A stretch of DNA of 64,000 nucleotides from Paenibacillus massiliensis 2301065 = DSM 16942 (GCF_000377505.1 NZ_KB898193.1:248001-312000); one strand, 5' to 3'. Shown: positions 52,523-62,826, numbered from the stretch's first letter. Translations and numbers: made by a program. The notes: generated by a model not told the origin, from the sequence alone.

Positions 52523-52773
52523 GAATAATCTTCCTTTCGCTAGCCTGGCTGCCGTCTCTTCGTGTATGCAGTAGCCTCAGGCTAAGGAGCTGCTATGCAG
52601 CTCACTTGAATTTGGAAGGTTTTTCAATTCCTTCTCATCCTTTGTATCGACTTTTTCCTGCCAATTTTTTATAGATGTTTGTCATGTATTACAGTTATCT
52701 TGCGTATTTCGGCATTAATTTTCAGAAACAGACAATAATTCGACAATGTTTTCTTTTGTGATTCGAGTACTGT

Positions 52774-52821
52774 TTATGAGATGAACTGCTTTTGAAACAA
52801 ACTGCTTATGAAATGAACTGC
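52774..52821. repeat. Three imperfect 16-bp tandem repeats across the manC stop
   Basis: Units at 52774-52789, 52790-52805 and 52806-52821 share the pattern GCAGTT-(CA/TG)-TTTCATAA on the minus strand. The first unit in transcription order codes the last residues and stop of ManC, and the following two lie just downstream. Probably a slippage duplication that left a relic of the gene's 3' end. Confidence 0.75.
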
Positions 52822-54182
52822 TGCAAAGAAATTTCATTCCAATCCATGCAGAAGCGCACAATATCCTCCTCAACCAGCTCAGAACCTGTCTGTACCTCGA
52901 TAATCTCCACATCGGTTACAGCCAGAATACTGTGCTTCGTCCCCTCAGGAATACGTACCACGTCACCAGCCTTCACACGATGCAGGCGTTCATTCAGGAT
53001 GACCTCGGCTTCGCCGCTGATGACCGTCCAGATCTCACTGCGCTTCAGATGCAGCTGATAGCTGATATTCTTGCCGGCCTCGACGAAGATGCGCTTCGTG
53101 AGGACCTCGTTGCCTTCTGGGTACTTGATATAGTCCACGACCCGGTAATGGCCCCAACGCCGCTCCTCGTACATCGGACGTTGCTCATGAGCCTTCAGCA
53201 CCTCCTTGATGCGCGGGCTCTCGGCTTTGTTCGTTACAAGAATTCCGTCTGGACTGGCAGCTACGATCAGATCGCTCGCGCCGATCACAGTTACGGGAAT
53301 ATCCAGCTCATTAATCAGGCTCGTATTGACTGAATCCTCGGTTATCACACCCCTGCCTACCTGCTGCTGGGTCATTTCCTCCGTCAGTGTATTCCAGGTA
53401 CCGAGGTCCTTCCAGAACCCGTCGTATGGCAGCACGGCAATCTTCTGCTCCTTCTCCACGACCTCATAGTCAAAGCTGATCTTTGCGAGCAGCTTATACT
53501 GCTTTTGCAGCTCCTCATAATTCAGCGGAAGCCCTTTGTCCTCCAAAATATTGAGCAGATATCCCAGACGGAAGGCGAAGACGCCACAGTTCCACAAGGC
53601 TTGCTGTTCGATGAGCTGCTCCGCTTGCTCCCGGTTCGGCTTCTCTTGAAAGTGACTAACCGCAAGACTGCCGCTCTCGCCGGCTTCCGTATCCGTCTTG
53701 GGGATAATGTAGCCATATTTCTCGGAAGGGTAGGTTGGAATGACACCCATGAGGGCCAGGTTAGCTCCCGTCTCCGTCAACGTATCCTCTAGTCGAGCCA
53801 CTGTATGGAAGAAGCTCTCCTCCACGTACGGGTCTACTGGAAGAATCGAGATGACCGTATCTGTTGAGACGCCTGCAATAGAGTACAGATAGGTGGCTGT
53901 CAGAGCAATCGCCGGGAATGTATCCCGACGTTCGGGCTCAACAATAATCTTGACCTCTTCCCCGATCTGACTTTGGATCATCTCTACCTGTCCCCGTCCT
54001 GTCGCAATATAGGACGAGCCGCATAAGCCGATGTCGCCCAGTTGTCGCCACACACGCTGCACCATAGATTCAGCGCTACCATTCGGATTCTGCAGCACTT
54101 TTAGGAACTGCTTGGAACGCGAATCATTGGATAGGGGCCATAATCTTTTGCCGGAACCACCAGACAGAAGTACTAATTTCAT
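52806..54182 (-). CDS. manC: Mannose-1-phosphate guanylyltransferase (ManC-type, with cupin PMI domain)
   Basis: 458 residues, type II bifunctional layout. N-terminal nucleotidyltransferase with LLSGGSGKRLWPLSNDSRSK and FQEKPNREQAEQLIE, C-terminal cupin (about 350-450) with YQLHLKRSEIWTVISGEAEV and VRIPEGTKHSIL. Makes GDP-mannose from mannose-1-P and may also isomerise mannose-6-P. ATG follows GAAGGAG. Supplies GDP-mannose to the glycosyltransferases of this locus. Confidence 0.94.
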   Translation of the reverse strand: MKLVLLSGGSGKRLWPLSNDSRSKQFLKVLQNPNGSAESMVQRVWRQLGDIGLCGSSYIATGRGQVEMIQSQIGEEVKIIVEPERRDTFPAIALTATYLYSIAGVSTDTVISILPVDPYVEESFFHTVARLEDTLTETGANLALMGVIPTYPSEKYGYIIPKTDTEAGESGSLAVSHFQEKPNREQAEQLIEQQALWNCGVFAFRLGYLLNILEDKGLPLNYEELQKQYKLLAKISFDYEVVEKEQKIAVLPYDGFWKDLGTWNTLTEEMTQQQVGRGVITEDSVNTSLINELDIPVTVIGASDLIVAASPDGILVTNKAESPRIKEVLKAHEQRPMYEERRWGHYRVVDYIKYPEGNEVLTKRIFVEAGKNISYQLHLKRSEIWTVISGEAEVILNERLHRVKAGDVVRIPEGTKHSILAVTDVEIIEVQTGSELVEEDIVRFCMDWNEISLQQFIS

Positions 54183-54279
54183 TGCACAACACTCCTTCTC
54201 CGATAATTGGGATTCTCTCTATTTCGCAGCCTAGCTGTTCCAACTGTTACGCTTATTGCTTATTGTATGTCTCGTCCTC

Positions 54280-55620
54280 CTATAATGCTCCTGCCACACT
54301 TGGAGACAGGCCGCTCAAGCCGCCCATGCGGGGTCTACCCACCGAATAATATTCCAGCCCGGATTCGGCAATCTGATACTCGCTGAATACATTGCGGCCG
54401 TCGATCAGAATTGGCTTGCGCAGCAACGCTCCCAGTCCGTGGAGATCAACCTGCTTGTAGGCTTCCCAGTCGGTCAGCAGACAGACCGCGTCACTCCCCG
54501 TAGCTGCCTCCTCAGGTGTGTTGCACCAGTGAATGCTGGGATGGTCCATCTCCGCCTTGAATTTATCCATGGCAATCGGATCATGCACCTTCACAATCGC
54601 TCCTTCTTGAATCAACGTGCCTATAATCTCCAATGCCGGAGATTCACGGATGTCATCCGTGTTGGGCTTGAAGGACAGCCCCCAGATTCCTACAGGCACA
54701 CCATGTAACTGCCCGAGGGATTCGCGCAGCTTGGCAATGATCATATAACGCTGGTCGCTGTTCACCTCGACTACAGATTTCAATAGCTTGAACTCATAAT
54801 CCACATTGCCCGCAATCTGAATCAATGCATTGGTATCCTTTGGAAAGCAAGAGCCTCCGTAGCCAATCCCTGCCTGCAAAAAGGAGGAGCCGATGCGCTT
54901 ATCCATCCCCATGCCTTCCGCGACGTTGGTGACGTCAGCGCCTACTTTCTCACAGATGTTCGCAATTTCATTAATGAAGGAAATTTTGGTCGCCAGGAAG
55001 GCATTAGACGCATACTTGATCATTTCTGCACTGCGAACGTCCGTTACATAGATGTTGCTCGTGAACACCTCATGCAGCTTGACCATGGTCTCATGCAGCG
55101 CTGGATTATCAATCCCGATAATGATGCGGTCAGGCTGAAGCGTATCACTGATTGCTGAGCCTTCGCGCAGGAATTCCGGAGCCGAGACGATATCGAAGGC
55201 ATGCTCCGTGTGACGGGCAATGACCTCCCGAATCTTCTCATTCGTGCCGACAGGTACGGTGCTCTTGGTCATCACGATCTTATGTGAATTCATGGCCTGA
55301 CCTACAGCCGCAGCCGCCTGTTCAATATAGTGCAGATTCGCCTCGCCATTCGGTAGCGAAGGGGTACCTACCGCAATAATGACGATATCGGAGCGCCTTA
55401 CAGCCCCCTCCAGATCCGTCGTGAACTCCAGGCGCTGCTCAGCAAGATTCTGCTCGATCAGTTCCTCAATGCCAGGCTCATAGATTGGAGATTCCGCGCG
55501 CTTCAGCTTCTCGATCTTGCTCTCATCATAGTCGACGCAGATCACCTCATTGCCTCTCAGCGCAAAGCACACCCCCGAGACAAGACCCACATAACCCGTT
55601 CCAATGACAGCCAGCTTCAT
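54280..55620 (-). CDS. UDP-glucose 6-dehydrogenase
   Basis: 446 residues. N-terminal NAD-binding GTGYVGLVSGVCFA, VGTPSLPNGEANLHYI, APEFLREGSAISD, catalytic Cys in GYGGSCFPKDTNAL, and C-terminal UDP-binding GLSFKPNTDDIRESPALEII. Oxidises UDP-glucose to UDP-glucuronate, so the polymer probably contains glucuronic acid. ATG follows AAAGGAGG, 4 bp after the preceding glycosyltransferase stop. Equivalent to Ugd/TuaD. Confidence 0.95.
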   Translation of the reverse strand: MKLAVIGTGYVGLVSGVCFALRGNEVICVDYDESKIEKLKRAESPIYEPGIEELIEQNLAEQRLEFTTDLEGAVRRSDIVIIAVGTPSLPNGEANLHYIEQAAAAVGQAMNSHKIVMTKSTVPVGTNEKIREVIARHTEHAFDIVSAPEFLREGSAISDTLQPDRIIIGIDNPALHETMVKLHEVFTSNIYVTDVRSAEMIKYASNAFLATKISFINEIANICEKVGADVTNVAEGMGMDKRIGSSFLQAGIGYGGSCFPKDTNALIQIAGNVDYEFKLLKSVVEVNSDQRYMIIAKLRESLGQLHGVPVGIWGLSFKPNTDDIRESPALEIIGTLIQEGAIVKVHDPIAMDKFKAEMDHPSIHWCNTPEEAATGSDAVCLLTDWEAYKQVDLHGLGALLRKPILIDGRNVFSEYQIAESGLEYYSVGRPRMGGLSGLSPSVAGAL

Positions 55621-55624
55621 AACC

Positions 55625-56725
55625 TCATCCTCCTTTTAGAAAGTTCACATAGGCCTGCTCTACGTACTTCTTGAATTGCTCCTTGAACGTGCTTTCATCG
55701 AACTTTTGCGCATGCTTCATAATGCCATCAATATTCCAGTCGTGACTTTCTATAGCCTGCACCGCCTCCAGGACATCCTCCACCTCATGCTTGCGGAAGA
55801 ATACGCCATTTACATAAGGCTGAATCGTATCCAGCGCACCGCCTCCCTGAAACGCAATGACAGGTCTGCCAGCCGCGTTCGCCTCAAGTGGCGTAATACC
55901 GAAATCCTCAATCCCTGGAAAAATCAGTGCCCTGCATTCTGCCATCAGCTTCGTAACGTGGGCATCCTCCAATCTGCCAAGGAATTCAATATTCGGCTTC
56001 GCCATGCTCTCCAGACGTTTGCGGTCCGGCCCTTCACCAACAATGCAGAGCTTCATTCCGTTGCGGTTAAAGGCCTCAATCGCCAGATCAATCCGCTTGT
56101 AGGAGTTGAGTCTGGAGACAATCAAATAGTAGTCCCCAATACGTGTCGAGCTCTTGAAGCGCGAAGTATTGATCGGGGGAAAGATTACATCTGCATCCCG
56201 CTGATAATAAGAACGGATTCGATGCTTGACGACAGACGAATTCGCGACGTATTGGTCCACATGCACCGAAGTCTTCTGGTCCCAAGTCTTGAGACGGTTC
56301 ATATACAGCCTGAGCATGCTCTTGAACAGATTGGATCGGGATTGCCCGGACATGTATGTATCGTAATCCCAGGCGAACCGCATAGGAGTATGACAGTAGC
56401 AAATGTGAAAGGTATGCTTGGGTACTTGAATGCTCTTCATGAATGCGCTGCTTGAGCTTAATACAATGTCAAAGTCTCGGAAGTCAAAATCCCGGATGGC
56501 AATGGGATACAGCGGCAGCACGCTCTTGAAATTGGACTTCACTCCCGGAATGTTCTGCAGCCAGGAGGCCCTGATATCTGCATCCTTCAAGTTATGGGAC
56601 AAGCGGCTGTCACTGAACACCGTCGTGTAGATGGGAGCCTCCGGGTACATGCTGTGAAATACCTCCACCACTCGCTCGGCTCCGCCCATCTGGATCAAAT
56701 AATCATGTGCTATCGCTATTTTCAT
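55625..56725 (-). CDS. Glycosyltransferase (GT4-type)
   Basis: GT-B fold glycosyltransferase of 366 residues: MKIAIAHDYLIQMGGAERVV, the donor-site GEGPDRKRLESMAKPNIEFL and FPGIEDFGITPLEANAAGRP (E-x7-E motif). Cytosolic/peripheral, adds one sugar to the lipid-linked repeat unit. ATG 56725 is nine bases after AAAAGG. Resembles GT4 mannosyltransferases but donor and acceptor cannot be named. Confidence 0.9.
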   Translation of the reverse strand: MKIAIAHDYLIQMGGAERVVEVFHSMYPEAPIYTTVFSDSRLSHNLKDADIRASWLQNIPGVKSNFKSVLPLYPIAIRDFDFRDFDIVLSSSSAFMKSIQVPKHTFHICYCHTPMRFAWDYDTYMSGQSRSNLFKSMLRLYMNRLKTWDQKTSVHVDQYVANSSVVKHRIRSYYQRDADVIFPPINTSRFKSSTRIGDYYLIVSRLNSYKRIDLAIEAFNRNGMKLCIVGEGPDRKRLESMAKPNIEFLGRLEDAHVTKLMAECRALIFPGIEDFGITPLEANAAGRPVIAFQGGGALDTIQPYVNGVFFRKHEVEDVLEAVQAIESHDWNIDGIMKHAQKFDESTFKEQFKKYVEQAYVNFLKGG

Positions 56726-56755
56726 CAATACCATCCTTTTAAACACGAGAGTCTG

Positions 56756-57898
56756 TTATATACCTGCCAGCAAGCCTTTGTAATAATGAACGATATCTTT
56801 GACGGTATTCTCGATTACAAAATGCCGCTTCACACGCTCCATCCCCTTCCGGCCCATCTCCTGCCGTTCCTCCGGATGCTCCAGCATCCAGCGAATAGCC
56901 TCCTCCAGCTTGGCGGGGTCCCCCGGCTGGATTAGCAGCCCTGTCTCTCCATGCATGACTGTCTCTGTCGGCCCTCCTTCATTGGATGCTATGACTGGCA
57001 GTCCGGCCGCCATCCCTTCCACGATGACCTGCCCGAAGGGCTCAGGTGTAACGGAGGTATGCACTAGCAGATCACAGCGCTGCATCAGGCCCTGAATGTC
57101 ATCCACGTGGCCTAGCAGTTGAACCTGCTTCAAGCCATAACGGTCAATCGTCTGCTCCAGCTCACGCTTATACTCCTGCTCACCGAACAGGGCATCTCCA
57201 GCCAGCCAGAATTTCACGCGTGCATCCTCTGCGAACGCTCTGGCCGCTTCCAGCAGTACGTGTTGCCCCTTCCAGTGCGCCAGGCGACCAACCAACACGA
57301 TGTTGAACTCATTCTTGGTTGCGATCGCGCCCTGTCGTTCCGTAATCGCCTTGGCGAAGGCGGAGTAGACGACCAATGTCTTCTTGTCAGGCGGCAGCTC
57401 CAGTGCACTCAGGGTTGATTTGGAATTGGCGATGACCCCATTTGGTAGGAACCGCGACAGCAGACGAATGGCCTTGGCTACCACAGGCTTCAAATACGGC
57501 GGACCGATATGATCCCGAATATGCCAGATCAAGGGTACCTTGGCTTTCTTCGCTGCAACAGCTCCATAGAGAGCAGACTTGAGGGAGTTGGTGTGAACAC
57601 AGTCAACCTGCTCATCCTTGAGTAGTGGTGCCAGCTTGTTGCCATAGGCCAGCAGCTTTAGAGCTGCCGCAGGTGCACCCAGGTTCACGGTGTTGCGCCC
57701 GCGATTGCGTACAGATTCGTCCATCGGCACAATACGAACATCAATCTGTCGCTCCCGTAGACGATCGGCCAAGTCCCCTTCCTCCGCAAGTATCACGAGT
57801 GGATTAATGTCCTTGCCAATGTGAGTCAAAATGTTATACAACGCTACCTCGCCGCCGCTCCAGCGAGCGGTATGATCAATGTAAGCTACTCTTAGCAT
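56756..57898 (-). CDS. Glycosyltransferase (GT4-type)
   Basis: 380 residues, GT-B fold: VAYIDHTARWSGGEVALYNI, NIVLVGRLAHWKGQHVLLEA, GHVDDIQGLMQRCDLLVHTS, and EPFGQVIVEGMAAGLPVIAS (E-x7-E). ATG 57898 overlaps the end of the next glycosyltransferase gene upstream; the longer in-frame extension reads nothing sensible. Third of four glycosyltransferases in the operon in transcription order. Confidence 0.9.
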   Translation of the reverse strand: MLRVAYIDHTARWSGGEVALYNILTHIGKDINPLVILAEEGDLADRLRERQIDVRIVPMDESVRNRGRNTVNLGAPAAALKLLAYGNKLAPLLKDEQVDCVHTNSLKSALYGAVAAKKAKVPLIWHIRDHIGPPYLKPVVAKAIRLLSRFLPNGVIANSKSTLSALELPPDKKTLVVYSAFAKAITERQGAIATKNEFNIVLVGRLAHWKGQHVLLEAARAFAEDARVKFWLAGDALFGEQEYKRELEQTIDRYGLKQVQLLGHVDDIQGLMQRCDLLVHTSVTPEPFGQVIVEGMAAGLPVIASNEGGPTETVMHGETGLLIQPGDPAKLEEAIRWMLEHPEERQEMGRKGMERVKRHFVIENTVKDIVHYYKGLLAGI

Positions 57899-59106
57899 CC
57901 TGCCGCCGCCTTTCTGTCTACAACTTGCCGAAATACATCCTCGATCTGCTCGGCTACTCGCTCCCAGGTGTAATGCTGTAGCACATGTGCCCTGCATATC
58001 TCGGCATCCGGCCACGTCTCACGCTGCTCAAGGCTTCTCAGTAGTCCATCCTGGATCTCTCTACTATCCGTTCCCGCGAATAGCAGCTCGGGCCGGAAGC
58101 GGCTCAGAATCTCCCGATTGCCACCGACCGGAGTCGCCATGACCGGCAATCCCGAGGCCATCGCTTCTACCGTAATCAGGCCAAAGCCCTCCAGCGCCTG
58201 CGTCGGCACCACGAACAGATCAGAGGCCTGATGGTACAAGGGCAGCTCCTCATCGGAGATGTAACCAAGCAGCCTTACCTGCTCCTGCAGCCCATATTCC
58301 ACGATTCGTGCTTCTAGCTCTGCCTGAAGATGACCTCGCCCGCCAATCAGGAGAATATGATTTGGATGGCGCTCTGCAACAGTCCTCCAGGCTTCAAGTA
58401 GCTGCACAAGACCCATCCGATTGACGAGTCTGCGCACGGTCAGAACAACTGTTGCCTCCTGTGGAAGCTGAAGTCGCTTCCGCACTTCAGCCTTGTCATC
58501 AGCTGGATGGAAGCGAGAAATATCCGCTCCTCCCGGGATAATCTGAATCTTGTGCAAAGGGACCTTGTATTGCTGATGAAGGATATCCCTGAAGGTCTCA
58601 CTGAGGACGATGAATCGGTCGGCGAGTCCATAGGCCTTCATCTCAATGGAGCGAGCCATGGTGGTCTTAAGTAGATGCTTGAAGCCCTGGCCCTCCAGCT
58701 TGATCTCCTCGGTCCAGGGACCATGGAACGTCATGACGACGGGAATACCTCTCTTTCGCGCCTCAGCCGCCGGCCCTACACTGTAAGGAGCAAAGTGGGA
58801 ATACAGTACGTCGACAGGCTGTCTGTCGAACAGCTCTGCTGCATATTTCTGCATCTGCTCTCTCCGCTTCCATAGAGACTGCCCATTGCTTCCAATCGAA
58901 TGGACCTTCATTCGTGGGGGGACCTCTGGCTGTTGCTCATTACAGATCAAGGCATCAAGGGAATGACTCAGCGACAGCTGCTCACATACGGATTTAAAAT
59001 ACGTATTCAGCCCGCCTGCCTGTAGCGAAGGCCAGCTAAGTCCAGTCGCTACAATATTCAGTTCGCTGTTACTCAATCGCTCACTAAATCGGTTATTGAA
59101 CGACAT
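57892..59106 (-). CDS. Glycosyltransferase (GT4-type)
   Basis: 404 residues, GT-B fold: NIVATGLSWPSLQAGGLNTY, FHGPWTEEIKLEG, VLTVRRLVNRMGLVQLLEAW, and LEGFGLITVEAMASGLPVMA. ATG 59106 follows AAGGGAG and lies inside the 3' end of the GT2 gene; its own stop overlaps the next gene. Such overlaps show one coupled transcription unit. Donor sugar unknown. Confidence 0.9.
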   Translation of the reverse strand: MSFNNRFSERLSNSELNIVATGLSWPSLQAGGLNTYFKSVCEQLSLSHSLDALICNEQQPEVPPRMKVHSIGSNGQSLWKRREQMQKYAAELFDRQPVDVLYSHFAPYSVGPAAEARKRGIPVVMTFHGPWTEEIKLEGQGFKHLLKTTMARSIEMKAYGLADRFIVLSETFRDILHQQYKVPLHKIQIIPGGADISRFHPADDKAEVRKRLQLPQEATVVLTVRRLVNRMGLVQLLEAWRTVAERHPNHILLIGGRGHLQAELEARIVEYGLQEQVRLLGYISDEELPLYHQASDLFVVPTQALEGFGLITVEAMASGLPVMATPVGGNREILSRFRPELLFAGTDSREIQDGLLRSLEQRETWPDAEICRAHVLQHYTWERVAEQIEDVFRQVVDRKAAAGC

Positions 59107-59932
59107 AACTGGTCTCTCCCTTCTTCTCCGCCGGCTCCTCATTCTTGAGTGTGACCTGCTTGCTGCGCTTGGTCAGCTCATAGTGCTTGAAGCAGACCAG
59201 AAATTCGTACATGACCCAGAACACCGCTACAGCGAACCCTGCAATGCCTTTCCGGTAAAAACCTTGTACGAAATACTTCTGACAAAAGCGTGCTGGTGGT
59301 CTGAGCAGCAGATTCATGATCTTGAAGCTCTTGCCCTTGCTGAAGGCTGTCTCCGCCTCCAGATCGGTATATTTATTGAATCGCATGACATGATCACTGA
59401 TGCTTCGAAATCCGTAATGCCACAGCACACCGTTCAGCCGAATGGTCTGCTCCTCTGCCACATCCGGCATTTCGTGCACAAGACTGTTGGTAATACCATA
59501 GATCCGGCGGTTGAATAGCCGCACCAGATATTCGCCTTTGTTCATCCACTTTCCGAGAAAATCCCCGATCCGGTACATGGAGTAGGCCTTGGCCGGATCA
59601 TGCAAGGTTGCTTTCTTCTCCACCAGATCCAGGGCCAGCTCCTGATTCACAACCTCATCGGTATCGATCAGAAAGATCCAATCGTACTGGGCCCGCTCAA
59701 TCCCAAAGGTACGCTGCTTGGCATAACCCGGCCACGGATTGATGAATACCCTGCAGCCCAGGGCTTCGGAGACCTGAGCGGTATTATCCTTGCTGCCTCC
59801 ATCGATCACGACTACCTCGTCCGCGAAGGATGCACAGGACTGGATCGCCTTGGCAATCCGGACTTCGTCATCCTGCGCGATAATGACGACGGATATCCTG
59901 TTATCTACAGGTACGCTCGACATATGGTTCAT
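59093..59932 (-). CDS. Glycosyltransferase family 2 (WaaE/KdtX-like)
   Basis: 279 residues, GT-A fold: ISVVIIAQDDEVRIAKAIQS, CASFADEVVVIDGGSKDNTA, and the metal-binding IFLIDTDEVVNQELA. The region with LWHYGFRSISDHVMRFNKYT and a C-terminal hydrophobic patch is typical of the WaaE/KdtX branch. ATG 59932 has AAAGGAGG upstream. Adds a sugar to the growing repeat at the cytosolic membrane face. Confidence 0.9.
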   Translation of the reverse strand: MNHMSSVPVDNRISVVIIAQDDEVRIAKAIQSCASFADEVVVIDGGSKDNTAQVSEALGCRVFINPWPGYAKQRTFGIERAQYDWIFLIDTDEVVNQELALDLVEKKATLHDPAKAYSMYRIGDFLGKWMNKGEYLVRLFNRRIYGITNSLVHEMPDVAEEQTIRLNGVLWHYGFRSISDHVMRFNKYTDLEAETAFSKGKSFKIMNLLLRPPARFCQKYFVQGFYRKGIAGFAVAVFWVMYEFLVCFKHYELTKRSKQVTLKNEEPAEKKGETSYVVQ

Positions 59933-59954
59933 TACAGGGGGCCTCCTTTTGTTC

Positions 59955-61334
59955 TTAACCGTTAGCCGGTTTTCTCCGGATATATGTGGACAGGGTAGAC
60001 CGGAGCCACTGAATATCCTGTCTGGAAATGATGAGTCTTGGAATTTTGGTCTTAAGTACAAATTTGACGTTGATCAGAATCATGGAAAAACGAATGATAA
60101 CCGAGATGAGCATCGCTATGCCTGCTCCAGTCAGACCATAAGCTGGAACCAGCACAATCAGGAGAGGAACTACCATGGCCAGGCCGGCCCCCTGAAGTAT
60201 CGTGACAAGTTTTGGTTTGCCAAGCGCCATAAATGCCTGTGCCAATACCATGGTTCCCCCGCCAATGGACACCTCTAGCACCAGGAATCGGAATACGGTA
60301 AGCGCGCTTTTGAATTCCGGTCCGTACAGTAAAGTGAACACATATGGAGCAATCAGCATCAGTACCACAGACGCCAGAATCGTGGCAGTGGATGTAATCC
60401 GAAAGGCTCTGAAGGTGATCGCAATCGCCTCATCCTTATCCAGGCTGGATGCCTTCGGGAAGAGAACGACAATGATCGAGGTTGAAAATACATTGACCAT
60501 TCGCGCCAGGCTGACAGCCACTGCATACAATCCGAGCTCTGCTGGCCTCAGCAGGGCTGCAATCAGAATCTGGTCGATGTATTGGGAGACCTGACCCATC
60601 AGATCATTTCCGTAGGAACCCATCCCGTAGGTGAACAAACGCTTGAAATGAGCCCAGCCATTCTTGATCTTCGGCTTATAGGTCCGAATCAGTCGTACCG
60701 TGACCATCGCATATACCGGCACAGCCGGGAGCAAATAAGCAAGCGCCGATGTATAGGGGTTCATCATGCCCGTCACAATCAGAATGCCTAAGCCGAGCAA
60801 GGTCGCCAGCGGAGTAATGTACCTGAACAAGTTGTATTGCTTATATTCACCCCGCACCTGGAGCATGGCATTGTTGACCTGTGAGATCGCCACCAGAGGA
60901 CACAAGATCATCGAAATCTGTGCGAATAGAACAACTCCTGGATCAAAGGCATCCAGCCAGATCGGTACTACGAATATTCCGATCGTTGTAGCTATGCTTC
61001 CGAACAAAATAGCCAGCAGCAGTGCGATCCCATAGAGTGATCCTGCATCCTTGGGGCTCTTCTTGGCGCTATAGATCAGTGCCGAAGGCACACCGAAGGT
61101 CAGACAGAAGGCCAGAAATTGAGACCAGTTCACCATCGCAGTCTGTTCTCCACGCCCCGTAGGTCCGAGGTAACGTGCTGTCAGTATGCCTGTCAGCATG
61201 TTCACCATCAGGATCATAATGCTGAAGAACATCGTCTTGACCGCTGCTGAGCTGTTATCCTTGCTTTTGGCAAAGCGGACAATAAAGCTGAATATGCTTC
61301 GAATTGGACTGGACAGTGCCTGTAAATATTGCAT
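59955..61334 (-). CDS. Oligosaccharide flippase (Wzx-like)
   Basis: Integral membrane protein of 459 residues with about 12-14 membrane segments, MATE/MOP superfamily polysaccharide transporter: MLTGILTARYLGPTGRGEQT near the N-terminus and FGVPSALIYSAKKSPKD. Flips the lipid-linked repeat unit outward. Only 6 bp after the ligase-like gene, same operon. Ends in a basic cytosolic tail. Confidence 0.9.
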   Translation of the reverse strand: MQYLQALSSPIRSIFSFIVRFAKSKDNSSAAVKTMFFSIMILMVNMLTGILTARYLGPTGRGEQTAMVNWSQFLAFCLTFGVPSALIYSAKKSPKDAGSLYGIALLLAILFGSIATTIGIFVVPIWLDAFDPGVVLFAQISMILCPLVAISQVNNAMLQVRGEYKQYNLFRYITPLATLLGLGILIVTGMMNPYTSALAYLLPAVPVYAMVTVRLIRTYKPKIKNGWAHFKRLFTYGMGSYGNDLMGQVSQYIDQILIAALLRPAELGLYAVAVSLARMVNVFSTSIIVVLFPKASSLDKDEAIAITFRAFRITSTATILASVVLMLIAPYVFTLLYGPEFKSALTVFRFLVLEVSIGGGTMVLAQAFMALGKPKLVTILQGAGLAMVVPLLIVLVPAYGLTGAGIAMLISVIIRFSMILINVKFVLKTKIPRLIISRQDIQWLRSTLSTYIRRKPANG

Positions 61335-61340
61335 CGATTG

Positions 61341-62792
61341 CTACCTTCTTTCCGATGAAGCGTCTTTGGCCCACAGCCCTATTCCAATCAGCATCCATAC
61401 GAGGTAACCTCGCATTCCCGGGAAGCCGTTATCAGATATCAGGTTCGCGACCGCTCCCGCCCACGCCGCAAATGCTAGACGGGCATACGGCTGATAGCTG
61501 TCGCGCAAGGCAATGCGCTGAAGCAGCTTCTTGGCCAGGAAAAACAATGCGCCAAAAAAGAACAGCGCTCCTGCAATGCCGAAGGTCAGGAAGACCGCGA
61601 TGATGCCGTTGTCCATAACCCCGTGCTCTCCCAGATCCCCTCCATTCTCCAGCTTCGTGCCTGTACCTACACTTCCGATGCCCTGACCAACCGGGTTCCC
61701 GATTACAGCCGGGACCATGGTGTTCAGGAGGTCCAGCCGCTCATTGTAGGAATGATCCTCCTGAATGGACGTGAGCGTCTCCATCCGGGCCACGAGCCCC
61801 TCTGCTCCAGGCAGCTTCGGCACAATGTAGAACATAGCTGCGCCGACAAGGACCAATTGCAGAATCGTCTTCCATTTCCCCTTGGAGGCGGATGTGACGA
61901 TATATACCAGCAGCATGACGAATACAACCAGCCAGGCAGAGCGCACCAGTGTAATCAGCAATCCGGTTACCGTGAGCAGCAGACCGACCCACCCCAGCGT
62001 GCCTCGCCACCGTTTCTCCATCAGCATGGGCACGAGAGCCAAAGCCAAAAAGGCTGCGCACGGTCCCGGAGAGTTCAAGGTCGAGAACACCCGGATTTCG
62101 AGTGGATAGGGCATGCCAATCGAATTCATCTCAACATGATTCATCCAGAAGGCATCCCATGGCGGTACGGTTAGGTATTGAATTATGCCGTAGACCGCTA
62201 CCAGTGTGGCGATATTCGCATACGCATACAGCAATCGGTCGAGATCTTTGGGAGAAAATGGTCTTACAGCGAAATATGGCAGAAGCAGCAATGGGATCAC
62301 ATAGTTCGCCAGATCATAGGCGAAGCCCATTCCATTCTTGGCCAGCCCGATCAGGCTGCCGTAGCCGAGAGCTACCCCGAAATACAGAACAGCTCTGGCC
62401 AAAGGCTTATCGACATGATGAATGCTTCGCAGCACTGGAATAATGATCATCGCTCCAGCCAGAAGCGGAGCAACGCTGAGCAACGATACCGAATGGTAGG
62501 TGCCCTCCATCCAGTCCATGATTCTGCGTATTTCAGGCGCGATGGCCCATACTACGAGCGTGTAGGGAACGAGCATGCGGGATTGGATCATCGCCAGTAC
62601 AAATGCTGGAAAGACCAGTGCAAGCACTGCAGCCGCCTGCTGGCTCATGGTAGGACTCAGCTTGGCGCTGACATATCCGATCATGAGTGGCAGGATACAG
62701 GCCGCCATACCCAGCAGCAATATGGTCAATCCGCGTGTGTTCCACAGGCTGAATCCCTGCGGCTGGTTAGATAATCGTCCGGCATTTCTCAT
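61341..62792 (-). CDS. O-antigen ligase/polymerase family membrane protein
   Basis: 483 residues with about 12 membrane segments and the Wzy/WaaL-type periplasmic loop (about 335-400) containing LEARMETLTSIQEDHSYNER-like sequence and NPVGQGIGSVGTGTKLENGG. Could polymerise repeat units. A second such gene lies at the right edge of the window, so the two may divide the roles of polymerase and ligase. ATG follows AAAGGAAG. Confidence 0.82.
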   Translation of the reverse strand: MRNAGRLSNQPQGFSLWNTRGLTILLLGMAACILPLMIGYVSAKLSPTMSQQAAAVLALVFPAFVLAMIQSRMLVPYTLVVWAIAPEIRRIMDWMEGTYHSVSLLSVAPLLAGAMIIIPVLRSIHHVDKPLARAVLYFGVALGYGSLIGLAKNGMGFAYDLANYVIPLLLLPYFAVRPFSPKDLDRLLYAYANIATLVAVYGIIQYLTVPPWDAFWMNHVEMNSIGMPYPLEIRVFSTLNSPGPCAAFLALALVPMLMEKRWRGTLGWVGLLLTVTGLLITLVRSAWLVVFVMLLVYIVTSASKGKWKTILQLVLVGAAMFYIVPKLPGAEGLVARMETLTSIQEDHSYNERLDLLNTMVPAVIGNPVGQGIGSVGTGTKLENGGDLGEHGVMDNGIIAVFLTFGIAGALFFFGALFFLAKKLLQRIALRDSYQPYARLAFAAWAGAVANLISDNGFPGMRGYLVWMLIGIGLWAKDASSERR

Positions 62793-62826
62793 TCAGGTGC
62801 TTCCTTTCTGCAGGAATACGGGCGGA

